From NCBI GenBank assembly GCA_002705055.1, contig PAHY01000059.1, forward strand, positions 1 through 64,000: DNA of 64,000 nucleotides. Direction: 5' to 3'. Below, in pieces: positions 17,288-26,637 of this stretch. Below the pieces are notes generated by a model, which saw only the letters and a program-made list of their open reading frames with translations, did not search any database and had not been told where the DNA came from. Each line of letters opens with the position of its first letter. The stretch's first letter is position 1. The translations under genes and the position numbers were made by a program. This DNA comes from Planctomycetota bacterium (GTDB lineage Bacteria; Planctomycetota; UBA1135).

Positions 17288-19062
17288 GCGCCTCGGGCAC
17301 CGGTCTGCACCCGCCAGAGCGCGGCGTACAGGCCGCCCTGCGCGGTCAGCTCGTCGTGGGTTCCGGACTCCACCACCTCGCCGTCTTCGAGCACGTGGAT
17401 CTGATGGGCGTTGCGGATGGTCGAGAGGCGGTGGGCGATCACGATCGTGGTGCGTCCCACGCTGATCCGTTCGAGTGAACGCTGAATCGCGGCTTCGGTC
17501 TCGTTGTCGACGGCCGAAGTCGCTTCGTCGAGGATCAGGATCTGCGGGTCGCGCAGCACGGCGCGTGCGATCGACAGGCGCTGACGCTGGCCGCCGGACA
17601 GCTTCTGTCCGCGCTCGCCGACGATCGTGTCGTAGCCCTGCGGCAGCGCTTCGATGAACTCGCTCGCCTCGGCGATCCGCGCGGCCTCGGCGATCTGCGC
17701 GTCGGTGGCGTCGGGTCGGCCATAGGCGATGTTCTCGCGCACGCTGCCGTGGAACAGGAACATGTCCTGGCTCACCAGGCCGATGTGGCTCCGATAGGAA
17801 GCCAGATCCAGCTCGTTCAGATCGTGCGCGCCCAGGCGCACCGTGCCGGCGCTCGGGTCGTAGAAGCGCAGCAGCAGCTTGATGACCGTCGTCTTGCCGG
17901 AGCCGGTCGAACCGACCAGCGCCGTGGTCTGCCCCGAGGGGAAGACGAGGTTCAGATCGCGCAGCACATCGCCGCTGCTGGCATAGCGGAAGCTGAGCCC
18001 ATCCAACTGCAGGTCGGCGCGCGCCAGCTCGTCCGTGACCGGCTGAGCGCCCGGCCGAATCGTCGGCTTCAGGTCCAGCAGATCGAGGATGCGCTGGGTC
18101 GACGACATCGCGCGCTGATACAGATCGAAGGTCTCGCCCAGGCGGGTCAGCGGCCACAACAGGCGCTGCGTCAGGAAGACCATCACGCTGTAGGAGCCGA
18201 CCGCTAGCTCGTCGTTGGCCGCCATCCAGCCGCCGAAGGCGAGGGTCGCGGTGAAGCCGACCAGGATCACCATGCGGATCAGTGGCGAGAAGGCCGAGCT
18301 CAGCCGAATCGCCCGGGCGTTGGCCTGGCGGTAGGCGTCGCTGCGCTCTTCAATCCGCTCCACCTCGCGCGCCTCGGCGGTGAAGGCCTTGATTGTCGCG
18401 ATCCCGCCCAGGTTGCCGGCCAGGTCGCCGTTCAGCAGCCCGACCTCCTCGCGCACATCGCGATAGCGCGGCGCCAGCTTCTTCTGATACGCGATCGAGC
18501 CCCACAGGATGAAGGGCATCGGCAGCATGCTCATCCAGGCGATCTCGGGCGCGATCCAGAAGAACACCGCGCCGATGGTCAGCACCGTGGTCGAGACCTG
18601 CAGCAGCTCGTTGGCGCCGATGTCCAGGAAACGCTCGAGCTGATTGACGTCGTCGTTCAGCACCGACATCAGCCCGCCGGTCGAGCGATCTTCGAAGTAG
18701 GCGAGCTGCATCTCCTGCACCTTGCCGTAGGCGTCGAGCCGCAGCTCGTGCTGCAGGTCCTGCGCCAGGTTGCGCCAGCCCAGCTTGTGGAAGTACTCGA
18801 ACAGCGACTCGAAGGCCCAGATCAGAAAGGTCAGTCCGGACAGCACGAAAAGCTGGCTCGTGATCGACACAAAGCCGACGGTCGCCAGCCACGAGCCCTC
18901 ACGCTCGACCACGATGTCGACCGCCACGCCGATCAGCAGCGGCGGCGCCAGATCGAAGATCTTGTTCAGCACCGACCACATCGCTGCCCGACGCACCCGG
19001 CTGCGGTGCGGGCGCGCGTACTCGAATAATCGAGCAAGCGGCGAGCGATGGGCGTTGTCCAT
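17275..19062 (-). CDS. MsbA-like ABC exporter half-transporter (fused permease and ATPase)
   Basis: A type I ABC exporter of 595 residues. Residues about 30-320 hold six membrane helices, and about 350-590 the nucleotide-binding domain. Motifs present are Walker A ([11 protein letters not shown]), the Q-loop region ([10 protein letters not shown]), the signature [14 protein letters not shown], Walker B ([12 protein letters not shown]) and the switch His ([10 protein letters not shown]). Such homodimeric exporters move lipids or hydrophobic compounds outward; the substrate is unknown. The start region overlaps that of the divergent thioredoxin-fold lipoprotein, so their promoters face each other. 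Confidence 0.93.
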   Translation of the reverse strand: MDNAHRSPLARLFEYARPHRSRVRRAAMWSVLNKIFDLAPPLLIGVAVDIVVEREGSWLATVGFVSITSQLFVLSGLTFLIWAFESLFEYFHKLGWRNLAQDLQHELRLDAYGKVQEMQLAYFEDRSTGGLMSVLNDDVNQLERFLDIGANELLQVSTTVLTIGAVFFWIAPEIAWMSMLPMPFILWGSIAYQKKLAPRYRDVREEVGLLNGDLAGNLGGIATIKAFTAEAREVERIEERSDAYRQANARAIRLSSAFSPLIRMVILVGFTATLAFGGWMAANDELAVGSYSVMVFLTQRLLWPLTRLGETFDLYQRAMSSTQRILDLLDLKPTIRPGAQPVTDELARADLQLDGLSFRYASSGDVLRDLNLVFPSGQTTALVGSTGSGKTTVIKLLLRFYDPSAGTVRLGAHDLNELDLASYRSHIGLVSQDMFLFHGSVRENIAYGRPDATDAQIAEAARIAEASEFIEALPQGYDTIVGERGQKLSGGQRQRLSIARAVLRDPQILILDEATSAVDNETEAAIQRSLERISVGRTTIVIAHRLSTIRNAHQIHVLEDGEVVESGTHDELTAQGGLYAALWRVQTGARGAQSR

Positions 19063-19096
19063 GCGCGTATTGTCGGCCTGCGCCCAGCGAGGCGCT

Positions 19097-19102
19097 TACA
19101 AT
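19097..19102 (+). promoter_or_regulatory. -10-like hexamer before the thioredoxin-fold lipoprotein
   Basis: TACAAT ends eight bases before a GTG at 19111 that is in frame with the ATG at 19114, again pointing to a leaderless or nearly leaderless message. Confidence 0.45.
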
Positions 19103-19113
19103 CCAGCTTGGTG

Positions 19114-19614
19114 ATGCGACATTTGCACCCGTTGCTTGTCTTTCTTGTTTTCTGCGCCGTGTCCCTCACGGCCTGCAGCGGCAATCCTCTGCTCGAGGAG
19201 AGCGTCCAGACGCTGAACGGTGTCGAGGCCGTCGATCTGGATGGCAAGGCCCACGTGCCGGCCCAGATCGCCGCCGAGGACCGTGCGGTGCTCTTCGTCT
19301 TCTGGGATCCGACGAACGGCAAGCAGTACCCCGTGCTCCAGGACACCGCGCAGATCGCGCGCGAGCGCGCGGACGAGTTTCAGTTCTACGGAGTCATCCG
19401 CGGTGCCCAGCACGACGAAGCCGAGCTGCGCGCGCTGCTGGAGCAGCTTGAGGTCGACTTTCCGCAGCTGATGGATCGCGACGGCTCGTTGACCCGCCGC
19501 TACCACGCGCAGGACGCGCCGTGGTTCATGGTGTGGGGGGTGCACGGCCAGCTGAGCTACCGGGTGCAGGGCTTGCCCCACGTCTGGGACGGCATCCAGG
19601 GTCGCAGCAACTAG
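19114..19614 (+). CDS. Thioredoxin-fold (TlpA/AhpC-like) lipoprotein lacking the CxxC motif
   Basis: The 166-residue product has a lipoprotein signal (LLVFLVFCAVSLTAC) and a mature thioredoxin-like core: VLFVFWDPTNGKQYPVLQ, then FYGVIRGAQ, a cis-Pro-like APWFMVWG and a terminal helix. Where TlpA-type proteins have the redox WCxxC, this one has DPTNGKQYP, so it cannot act as a dithiol oxidoreductase in the usual way. A structural or binding role is likely. The in-frame GTG at 19111 is an alternative start. It ends four bases into the convergent ROK kinase gene. Confidence 0.75.
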   Translation: MRHLHPLLVFLVFCAVSLTACSGNPLLEESVQTLNGVEAVDLDGKAHVPAQIAAEDRAVLFVFWDPTNGKQYPVLQDTAQIARERADEFQFYGVIRGAQHDEAELRALLEQLEVDFPQLMDRDGSLTRRYHAQDAPWFMVWGVHGQLSYRVQGLPHVWDGIQGRSN

Positions 19615-20510
19615 GCCAGCAGCGCCGCCGCACCCAGCAGGCCGGCGTCGTTGCCCAGGATCGCGCGATCGACCTTGTAGTCGCCGTGCGTGCGCCCGGC
19701 GCAGCGGCCGACGACGTGGTCGATGATCGGCTCGCGCACCAGGTCGACGATCGCGCCGGCGCCGCCTCCGAGCACCAGCACCCGAATATCGAGCAGGTGC
19801 ACGACCTGGGCGAAGCCCTCGCCCAAGGCGCGGCCGGCGTCGTCGAAGACCGACTTGGCCACAGGGTCGCCGCCGCGCGCGCGTTCAGCGAGCTCCGGCA
19901 GGTGGATGTCCGGCTCGCCGGTGCGCTGGCGCCCGCGTTCGGTCATGCGGCTGGCGGAAGCGTAGACCTCGAGGCAGCCAGGATGGCCGCAGCCGCACAG
20001 CGGGATCTCGTCGGGCACGAAGGCGCCGGCCGCGCACAGGTGGCCGTATTCGCCCGCCATGCCGCCGACTCCTTCCCAGAGCTGGCCGTCGACGATGATG
20101 CCGCCGCCGATCCCGGTGCCGATGGTGGCCAGCAGGAAGGTGGGGTACTCGCGCCCTTTGCCGTAGCGGGCTTCAGCCAGCGCGGCGACCGAGGCGTCGT
20201 TGCCCAGCCGGACCTCCGCCCCGGTCACCTCCGCGAGGCGCGGGCGCAGCGGCTGGCCGTCAAGAAAGCGCAGATTGGGCGAGTCGACCACGCCGGTGAT
20301 CTCGGCGTCGAAGACCCCAGGCACACCCGCGCCGATCGTGAAGGGCTCGTCCTCGGGGACGACCTTGCGGACCAGGCGGTCGAGCACCTCGATCATTCGA
20401 TCGAAGTGGTGTGGGGTGTCGTCCGAAGCCCGGACCACCACCTTGCCGTCGGCCACGCGCCCGACCTTGAGCCGGGTGCCGCCGACGTCGATCCCCACGC
20501 GATGCACCAT
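19611..20510 (-). CDS. ROK-family sugar kinase (glucokinase-like)
   Basis: ROK kinases phosphorylate hexoses with ATP in the cytoplasm. The ATP-binding start VGIDVGGTRLKVGRV, the sugar site (VRLGNDASVAALAEA), IGTGIGGGIIVDG and the zinc motif GHPGCLEVYAS preceded by CGC are all present. There is no N-terminal helix-turn-helix, so it is a kinase and not a repressor of the NagC type. Glucose is the most common substrate but is not proven. A TATGAT hexamer lies eight bases before the ATG. Confidence 0.92.
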   Translation of the reverse strand: MVHRVGIDVGGTRLKVGRVADGKVVVRASDDTPHHFDRMIEVLDRLVRKVVPEDEPFTIGAGVPGVFDAEITGVVDSPNLRFLDGQPLRPRLAEVTGAEVRLGNDASVAALAEARYGKGREYPTFLLATIGTGIGGGIIVDGQLWEGVGGMAGEYGHLCAAGAFVPDEIPLCGCGHPGCLEVYASASRMTERGRQRTGEPDIHLPELAERARGGDPVAKSVFDDAGRALGEGFAQVVHLLDIRVLVLGGGAGAIVDLVREPIIDHVVGRCAGRTHGDYKVDRAILGNDAGLLGAAALLA

Positions 20511-20518
20511 CGCGGGGG

Positions 20519-20524
20519 ATCATA
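20519..20524 (-). promoter_or_regulatory. -10-like hexamer before the ROK kinase
   Basis: On the minus strand TATGAT ends eight bases before the ATG at 20510, a spacing that suggests a leaderless start. Confidence 0.4.
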
Positions 20525-20539
20525 GCGCCGCGCCGTGGC

Positions 20540-22231
20540 CTAGTAGTCGAGCCGGTCGACCCACTCGACCGGGAAGGGAATCATGAGCTGCGCGGCCTGC
20601 CCGTAGACCGGCTGCAGTCGGTCGTAGGCATCGACGAATGGCAGTCGCTCGGCGCGGTCGGCGAGCGCGCGGATGGTGCCCAGCGCCACGCTGCAGATGC
20701 GCGCCATGTCCTCGTAGAGGATCTTGTCGGCGGTGTCGCCCGGCTTGTGGTAGTCCTCGTGTTCGTCGGTGTTGAAGAACACGATCGGGATGCCCGAGTA
20801 GTAAAAGCCCACCTGGTCGCTGCGATCGAAGAACTCTTCGTTGTCGAAGCGCAGCCGCAGACCGGCGCCGTTGCCCTGCGCCTGCACTAGGTCAGCCAGG
20901 CCCTCGGCGGACTGCGTGCCCACCACGTAGACCGAGCTCTCGACCGCACGACCGACCATGTCCATATTGACCATGCCGACGATCTGGCTGGTGTCGACGA
21001 AGCCGCCGGCCAGGAACTGGTAGGAGCCGATCAGGCCCAGCTCCTCGCCCGAAAAGGCGACGAAGATCAGGCTGCGCTTGGGCCGCTGGTCGGCCGGCAG
21101 CGCGGCGACCGCGTCCATCATGGCGAGCAGGCTGATGGTGCCCGAGCCGTTGTCGTCGGCGCCGTTCCAGATCTCGCCGGCTTCGTTGAAGCCGACGTGG
21201 TCGTAGTGCGCGCCGATCACGACGTACTCCTGGGCGAGCTCCGGATCGCTGCCGGGCAGCATGCCGATGTAGTTGCGGCCGACGACGTCGACCGGCTGGG
21301 TCTTGACGCTGACGGTCATGCCGTCGACCGGAAGCTCAAAGGAGTTCGGGCTCATCGAGTCGGCGTTGGCGTCGATCCACTCCTGCGACTCCATGCCGAT
21401 CTTGCGCAGCAGAGCGCGCATCGCGCGCGGCGACAGGTAGCCGACCGGCACTTCCGCGCCCAGCGGCGAGCTGTTTTGCATGATCGTGAAGATCTGGCCG
21501 ACCGCGTCCTCGGCAGTGAAGTTGGTCGCAGCGAGTTCGTCGGCCGGCATCATCGCTGTGATCGCCGGGCCCTGCAGCATCTGCCACATCTGGGAGTGAG
21601 CCGGCCAGAACGGCGCGCCGTTGGCGCGCGGCTTCTGCAGCGGGTCGGGCGGCGTGGCGGCGAGCACCGCGATCGCGCCGCGCTCGACGCAGGCCTCGAC
21701 CTTCTCGGCCAGGGTCGACTGCGGCAGCATGCGGCGGCCGCGCCAGGCGTGCTCGCCGTCGCCGGCGCCCGGCTCCCAGCGGAACAGGACGGCGATCTTG
21801 CCCTCGAGGTCGATGCCCTCGAAGTCGTTGTAGCCGTACTCGGGGGCTTCGATGCCCCAGCCGACAAAGACGGCTTCGCCGGAGACCGTGCCGCGCGGTG
21901 AAGTGGGGTGCGGCAGGAAGTCATAGCCCGCGTCCAGGCGCTTCTCGCCGACCATCAGGTACGTGCCTTCGGCGTCGAGGTGCACCGGCTCGGCGGGGAA
22001 TTCCTGGTACCAGGAATCGCCGAGCGGCTGCAGGCCGGCGCGCTGGAAGCGGTTGCGGATCCACTCGCCGGCGACGCGCGCGCCCATTTCGCCGGTGCGA
22101 CGGCCCTTGAGTTCGTCCGACGCGAGAAAGTGCAGATCGGCGCGGAGAACCTGCGGGGCGAGGGCGGGGTGATCGGCCCAGGCCGGAGCCGCCGGTTCCT
22201 GGGCGGCGAGGAGAAGGAGAAGGGAAAGCAT
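20540..22231 (-). CDS. Secreted M28-family zinc aminopeptidase with PA-type insert
   Basis: The protein begins with a signal peptide (MLSLLLLLAAQEPAAPAWA). The peptidase domain in the C-terminal half has the two-zinc ligands VIGAHYDHVGF, NGADDNGSGTI and FVAFSGEELGLIGS, and a late DEHEDYHKPGD. The long central part before it holds a protease-associated-like region (VFVGWGIEAPEYGYNDFEG). M28 enzymes remove N-terminal residues from peptides outside the cytoplasm. It lies nine bases downstream of the M48 protease gene on the same strand, so the two may form one extracytoplasmic proteolysis operon. Confidence 0.92.
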   Translation of the reverse strand: MLSLLLLLAAQEPAAPAWADHPALAPQVLRADLHFLASDELKGRRTGEMGARVAGEWIRNRFQRAGLQPLGDSWYQEFPAEPVHLDAEGTYLMVGEKRLDAGYDFLPHPTSPRGTVSGEAVFVGWGIEAPEYGYNDFEGIDLEGKIAVLFRWEPGAGDGEHAWRGRRMLPQSTLAEKVEACVERGAIAVLAATPPDPLQKPRANGAPFWPAHSQMWQMLQGPAITAMMPADELAATNFTAEDAVGQIFTIMQNSSPLGAEVPVGYLSPRAMRALLRKIGMESQEWIDANADSMSPNSFELPVDGMTVSVKTQPVDVVGRNYIGMLPGSDPELAQEYVVIGAHYDHVGFNEAGEIWNGADDNGSGTISLLAMMDAVAALPADQRPKRSLIFVAFSGEELGLIGSYQFLAGGFVDTSQIVGMVNMDMVGRAVESSVYVVGTQSAEGLADLVQAQGNGAGLRLRFDNEEFFDRSDQVGFYYSGIPIVFFNTDEHEDYHKPGDTADKILYEDMARICSVALGTIRALADRAERLPFVDAYDRLQPVYGQAAQLMIPFPVEWVDRLDY

Positions 22232-22240
22232 GATGGAGTC

Positions 22241-23038
22241 TTAGAGCTTGCCGCCGGCGGCGACGTACAGGTCGAGGGCCTCGGGCATGATGCGGCTGAG
22301 GCGCTTGATGCGCGTCTGCGACGACGGGTGGGTCGACAGCCACTCCGGCGGGGCGGCGCCGCCCTGCGCGCCCATGCGTTCCCAGAGGCCGATGGCCTTG
22401 CGCGGGTCGTAGCCCGCCGCGGCGGCGAGCATCAGGCCGATCTCGTCGGCTTCTGATTCGTGGTCGCGCGAGAAGGGCAGCATGATGCCGACGGTGCTGC
22501 CGACACCGAGCGCGCCGAGGATGGTGTTGCGCTCCTTCGAGGGGCGGTCCTTGAGCGCGATCGTGGCGCCGACCATGGCCACCCCGATGGCGGTGTTCTG
22601 GCTCATGCGTTCGCCGCCGTGGCGGAGGATGGCGTGGGCGACCTCGTGGCCCATCACCACCGCCAGCGAATCCTCATCCTGGGTGACGGGCAGCAGCCCG
22701 GTGTAGACCGCGCACTTGCCGCCGGGCAGGGCCCAGGCATTGACCATATCGGGCGAATCGATGAGCTTGAACTCCCAATCGAACTGGCTGGCGTACTTGG
22801 GGTAGAGCTCGACCGCGGCGCGCGCGACCCGATTGCCGATCCGGGAGACCATCTGGGCGTCCTTGCCCGAGGTGAGGACGCGTTCTTCGGCCAGCATGGC
22901 CTCGTAAGCCTCGGCGCCCATCTCCATTTCTGACTCGATCGAGTAGAAGTTGAGCTGGGTGCGTCCGGTGCCTTCCACCGTCTGACAGGAAGGCAAAACC
23001 GGGAGGAGGGGCAGGAGCAGGAGCAGTGCGCGCTTCAT
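22241..23038 (-). CDS. M48-family zinc metalloprotease lipoprotein
   Basis: Residues 1-18 form a lipoprotein signal (MKRALLLLLPLLPVLPSC). The catalytic motif HEVAHAILRHGGERM supplies HExxH, and the downstream Glu in DHESEADEIGLML completes the gluzincin zinc site. The 265-residue, repeat-free architecture resembles the catalytic domain of BepA/LoiP envelope proteases, which remove damaged outer-membrane proteins. It is followed on the same strand by the M28 peptidase. Confidence 0.92.
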   Translation of the reverse strand: MKRALLLLLPLLPVLPSCQTVEGTGRTQLNFYSIESEMEMGAEAYEAMLAEERVLTSGKDAQMVSRIGNRVARAAVELYPKYASQFDWEFKLIDSPDMVNAWALPGGKCAVYTGLLPVTQDEDSLAVVMGHEVAHAILRHGGERMSQNTAIGVAMVGATIALKDRPSKERNTILGALGVGSTVGIMLPFSRDHESEADEIGLMLAAAAGYDPRKAIGLWERMGAQGGAAPPEWLSTHPSSQTRIKRLSRIMPEALDLYVAAGGKL

Positions 23039-23099
23039 TTCTCAGGGACCGCTACGGGTAAGGCACTATCGTATGGCAGCTTTCCTGAGCAGGACCCTG

Positions 23100-24641
23100 A
23101 TGGAACGCAAGAATCCCACCTTGTTGTTGGTGCTCGATGGCTGGGGCCACGCAGCCGCCGGCGAAACCAACGCGATCACCCAGGCTCCGGCGCACCACTT
23201 TCTTGAGTGGTGGGAGACCTGCCCGAAGGCGCTGCTGTCGGCGAGCGGCCGCGAAGTGGGCCTGCCGCTCGGCCTGATGGGCAACTCCGAAGTCGGCCAC
23301 ACCAACCTGGGGGCTGGTCGGGTGGTCTATCAGACGATCACGCGGATCGATCAGGCGATTGAAGACGGCGCCTTCGAGCGCAATCCGGCGCTGCGCGGGG
23401 CGATTCAGCACGCGCTGGATCACGGCAGCCGGCTGCATCTGTTCGGGCTGCTCGGCGACGGAGGGGTGCACGCCTCGTCGAAGCACTATCAGTCGCTGCT
23501 GGGCCTGGCGGCTTCGATGGGGCTCAGCGGCGAGCGGATCGTCTTCCATGCGCTGCTGGACGGGCGCGATACCCCGCCGACCTCGGCCGAGGGCTACCTG
23601 GCCGAGCTGGACGGCATGCTGAGCCAGGTCGGAGCGGTCGTCGGGTCGGTCTGCGGGCGCTATTTCGGCATGGATCGCGACACCAACTGGGAGCGCACGG
23701 CGCAGTTCTGGCACGCGATGGTCCATGGCAAGGCCGAGTTTGAGGCGCCGGATGCGCGCGCGGCCTATCAGCTGGCGCGCGAGCGCGGCGAGACCGACGA
23801 GTTCGTGCAGGCGACCGTGGTAGGTCGGCCGGGCGAACGTTGCGTGCGCAACGACGACGCGGTGCTGAGCTTCAACTTCCGCGCCGACCGGGTGCGGCAG
23901 ATCACCGAAGCCTTCCTGGCGCGCGACTTCAGCGGCTTCGAGCGCGGCGCGCAGCCGCAGGTGCACTACGTCACGATGACGCAGTACCGCAAGGACTTCG
24001 CCTGCCCGATCGCCTATCCGCCCGAGGAGCTGCGCTCGCTGTTCGGCGAGCTGGTGGCGGCGCGCGGCATGCGGCAGTTTCGCTGCGCCGAGACCGAGAA
24101 GTACGCCCACGTGACCTTTTTCTTCAACGGTGGTCGGGAAGAGGTCTATGAAGGAGAGGAGCGGCTGCTCATTCCTTCGCCCAAGGTGGCGACCTATGAC
24201 CTGCAGCCGGAAATGTCGGCAAATCTTGTCACCGATGCGGTGGTGGATCGTCTTCAGAAGGGAGAGGACGATTTGTACGTGGTCAACTTCGCCAACGCCG
24301 ACATGGTCGGGCACACCGGCATCCAATCGGCCGCCGAGGGCGCGGTGCGCGCCGTCGATGGCTGCCTGGCGCGCATCGTGCAGCAGGCGCTCGCCCAGGG
24401 TGGCACGGTCGCCATCACCGCCGATCACGGCAACAGTGAAATGATGATCGATCCGGTCACGGGCCAGCCGCACACGGCGCACACCCTCAACCCGGTGCCC
24501 TTCGTGCTCATCGGCGAGCGGTTCCAGGGCGCCCAGCTCAGGAAAATGGGAACGCTCGCGGACGTAGCACCTACCCTGATGGAAGCGATGAATCTCGAAC
24601 AACCCTCCGTCATGGATGGTCGCTCGCTGTTCCACGCCTAG
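23100..24641 (+). CDS. gpmI: 2,3-bisphosphoglycerate-independent phosphoglycerate mutase
   Basis: This glycolytic and gluconeogenic enzyme interconverts 3- and 2-phosphoglycerate using two Mn ions and a Ser nucleophile. The first metal segment LLVLDGWGHA, the serine motif LMGNSEVGHTNLGAG, LLGDGGVHASSKH, the DGRDTPP loop, NFRADRVRQ and the terminal ITADHGNSE and PHTAHTLNPVP blocks are all intact. I use the ATG at 23100, which has AGGA five bases upstream and gives 513 residues; the ATG at 23073 would add nine residues without a ribosome site. Confidence 0.96.
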   Translation: MERKNPTLLLVLDGWGHAAAGETNAITQAPAHHFLEWWETCPKALLSASGREVGLPLGLMGNSEVGHTNLGAGRVVYQTITRIDQAIEDGAFERNPALRGAIQHALDHGSRLHLFGLLGDGGVHASSKHYQSLLGLAASMGLSGERIVFHALLDGRDTPPTSAEGYLAELDGMLSQVGAVVGSVCGRYFGMDRDTNWERTAQFWHAMVHGKAEFEAPDARAAYQLARERGETDEFVQATVVGRPGERCVRNDDAVLSFNFRADRVRQITEAFLARDFSGFERGAQPQVHYVTMTQYRKDFACPIAYPPEELRSLFGELVAARGMRQFRCAETEKYAHVTFFFNGGREEVYEGEERLLIPSPKVATYDLQPEMSANLVTDAVVDRLQKGEDDLYVVNFANADMVGHTGIQSAAEGAVRAVDGCLARIVQQALAQGGTVAITADHGNSEMMIDPVTGQPHTAHTLNPVPFVLIGERFQGAQLRKMGTLADVAPTLMEAMNLEQPSVMDGRSLFHA

Positions 24642-24648
24642 TCTCCTC

Positions 24649-26634
24649 ATGGTGCGCGCACTTCTCAGCTTGGCCCTGGCCGTGGTCTTGTCCGCCGGCG
24701 CGGCGGCTCAAACGACCTGGTACGTCGACCCGGCTTCGGGCAACAACACCAACACCGGCACCTCGGCCGGCGACGCCTTCCTGTCCATCACCCATGCGCT
24801 GTCGCAGGGCGCGCTGGCGAGTGGCGACACCATCGTGCTCAACGGCGGGATCTACAACGCCAACAACGGCACCAATGGCTCGGGCAACCTCGCCGAGACC
24901 TTCCCGCTGCAGGTACCCAGCGGGGTCTCGCTCGTCGCGGGCTCGGTCTTCTCCGAGCCGGTCATCGATGGCGCCACCACGGGCGGCAACAGCTCCTTCC
25001 TGCTCACGCTCAGCGAAGACATCAGCGCCATCACGGAAATCGCTGGCATCACCTTCGAGAACTGCGGCAACGCGATCTGGTCCTTCCCCGCCTCCAACTC
25101 CATCCGGGGGCTGGTCATCGACAGTTGTACCTTCCGCAACTTCACCGGCGCGGCCATCGAGCTGGCGCTGCGGGGCGGCCTGGCGACGGATTCCTTCGTG
25201 GTGGCCAACTGCACCCTTACCGGCAGCAGCGCGTTCGCGGGCATTCAGGTGGTCGCCTCCGATGCCACGGTGCTCGACGGCGGCTCGATTCAGGATTGCA
25301 CGGTGGCCGGCTGCGGGATCGGCATCGACGTCTTCACCGAGTTCAACGGCACCATCGACCGCGATTTCCTCATCGCGCGCAACACGGTCAGCGGATTCAC
25401 CACGGCCGGCATTCAGCTGCGTGCCTTTGTGGGCGATTCCACCAATACCGCTACGGTGCGCGGCAACATCATCCTGGGCGATGGGGTGGGGGCCAGTAAC
25501 GAAGCCGGTCTCTCGGTCCGCGCAGAAAACACCTTGGGTGCAGGCAGCCCCTCGGTGGTGGACGGGCTGATTGCCTTCAACGATTTCTCGCGCTCCAACG
25601 TCAACATCAAGCTCGAGACTACGGGGGGTGCAGCAGGCAGCACTCGGGTCGAGTCCGTCTTCGCCGGCAACCTCATCCGCAATGCCGTCGAGTACGGGGT
25701 GCAGGTGCTGTCCTTCATCAACGACGGCGGCATGGCCCCGGATTTCGGTGGCAAGGTCGGCGGCAGTGCCAATGCAGGCCGCAACACCTTTGAAAACCCC
25801 ACCGCCACCTGGGAGGTCGGCCTCGACCCCGAAGGCGACATCTCCGGCCCCATCGCCATGGCCGAGAACTTCTGGCTCGACGGGCTCAATCCGCAGACCC
25901 GCACCGAGCTGGTCGGGCCGGTCAACTACCCCAGCTTCCTGCCGATTCTGTCCAACAATCTGATCGGCAGTCTCAGCCGCGCAGTGATTCAGGCGGGGCA
26001 GGCCGAAGTTATCACCATCGCGCTCTCCGCAGGCCGCTTCGTGGTGCAGGTCGACGAGACCTTCGTCGCCGATGTTCTGGCCGCAGTCGGTGAGTTTGGC
26101 CAGTACAAGTCCTTCGAGATCGTCGGCCCGGACGGCAACATCGAGATCGAGCCGATCGATCTGCAGCTTGTCGCTGTCAATGGCACCGAGCTGAGCTTCA
26201 ACTTGCCCGGCCTCGCTGCCGGCAACTACACGATCAACTTCACCAACCCCGGTTTCCAGCAGCTCGTCTCGCTGGGTCTGCGCGTCACCAGTGGCGGCGG
26301 CGGCGGCGGCGGGGGTGGCGGTGGTTGCGTGGTCGCCACGGCAGCGCACGGCGACTACAACGCGCCCGAAGTGCGCATCCTGCGCGAGTTCCGCGACCGC
26401 TATCTGCTCCCGCATGCGTCGGGTCGGCAGGCCGTCCGTGCCTACTACCAGCACGGCGGCCCGGTGGCCGTCTGGATCGCGCAGCGTGACTGGGCCAAGT
26501 CGGCGACGCGTGCCGCGCTGGCAGTGCCCACCGGCATCGCCTGGACTCTGCTCCACTGGAACCCCGGCCAGCGCCTGCTCGCTGCTGTGCTGCTCCTCGG
26601 AGCGAGCTTCAGCATGTTCCGGCGCCGCGCCTAG
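24649..26634 (+). CDS. Secreted parallel beta-helix protein with CFI-box-like C-terminal domain
   Basis: A signal peptide (MVRALLSLALAVVLSAGAAAQ) is followed by WYVDPASGNNTNTGTSAGDAF, the usual start of right-handed beta-helix (PbH1/DUF1565) surface proteins, and repeated Asn/Gly-rich coils up to about residue 430. An Ig-like region follows, then a run of nine Gly. The last 100 residues start CVVATAAHGDYNAPEVRILREF and end in a hydrophobic segment plus MFRRRA. This end matches what I know as the CFI-box C-terminal domain, a presumed sorting or anchoring signal. The ATG lies seven bases after the gpmI stop. Confidence 0.85.
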   Translation: MVRALLSLALAVVLSAGAAAQTTWYVDPASGNNTNTGTSAGDAFLSITHALSQGALASGDTIVLNGGIYNANNGTNGSGNLAETFPLQVPSGVSLVAGSVFSEPVIDGATTGGNSSFLLTLSEDISAITEIAGITFENCGNAIWSFPASNSIRGLVIDSCTFRNFTGAAIELALRGGLATDSFVVANCTLTGSSAFAGIQVVASDATVLDGGSIQDCTVAGCGIGIDVFTEFNGTIDRDFLIARNTVSGFTTAGIQLRAFVGDSTNTATVRGNIILGDGVGASNEAGLSVRAENTLGAGSPSVVDGLIAFNDFSRSNVNIKLETTGGAAGSTRVESVFAGNLIRNAVEYGVQVLSFINDGGMAPDFGGKVGGSANAGRNTFENPTATWEVGLDPEGDISGPIAMAENFWLDGLNPQTRTELVGPVNYPSFLPILSNNLIGSLSRAVIQAGQAEVITIALSAGRFVVQVDETFVADVLAAVGEFGQYKSFEIVGPDGNIEIEPIDLQLVAVNGTELSFNLPGLAAGNYTINFTNPGFQQLVSLGLRVTSGGGGGGGGGGGCVVATAAHGDYNAPEVRILREFRDRYLLPHASGRQAVRAYYQHGGPVAVWIAQRDWAKSATRAALAVPTGIAWTLLHWNPGQRLLAAVLLLGASFSMFRRRA

Positions 26635-26637
26635 GAC

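Noticed and set aside
10586-21740. Absence of the NotI site GCGGCCGC as evidence for the nuclease specificity
   Set aside because: The octamer occurs in the window (for example near 10589 and 21731), which neither supports nor excludes NotI specificity because sites would be methylated.
24610-26556. 648-codon open frame on the minus strand
   Set aside because: It is antisense to the beta-helix gene, which has signal peptide, repeats and C-terminal domain; the minus frame is an effect of high GC and codon bias.
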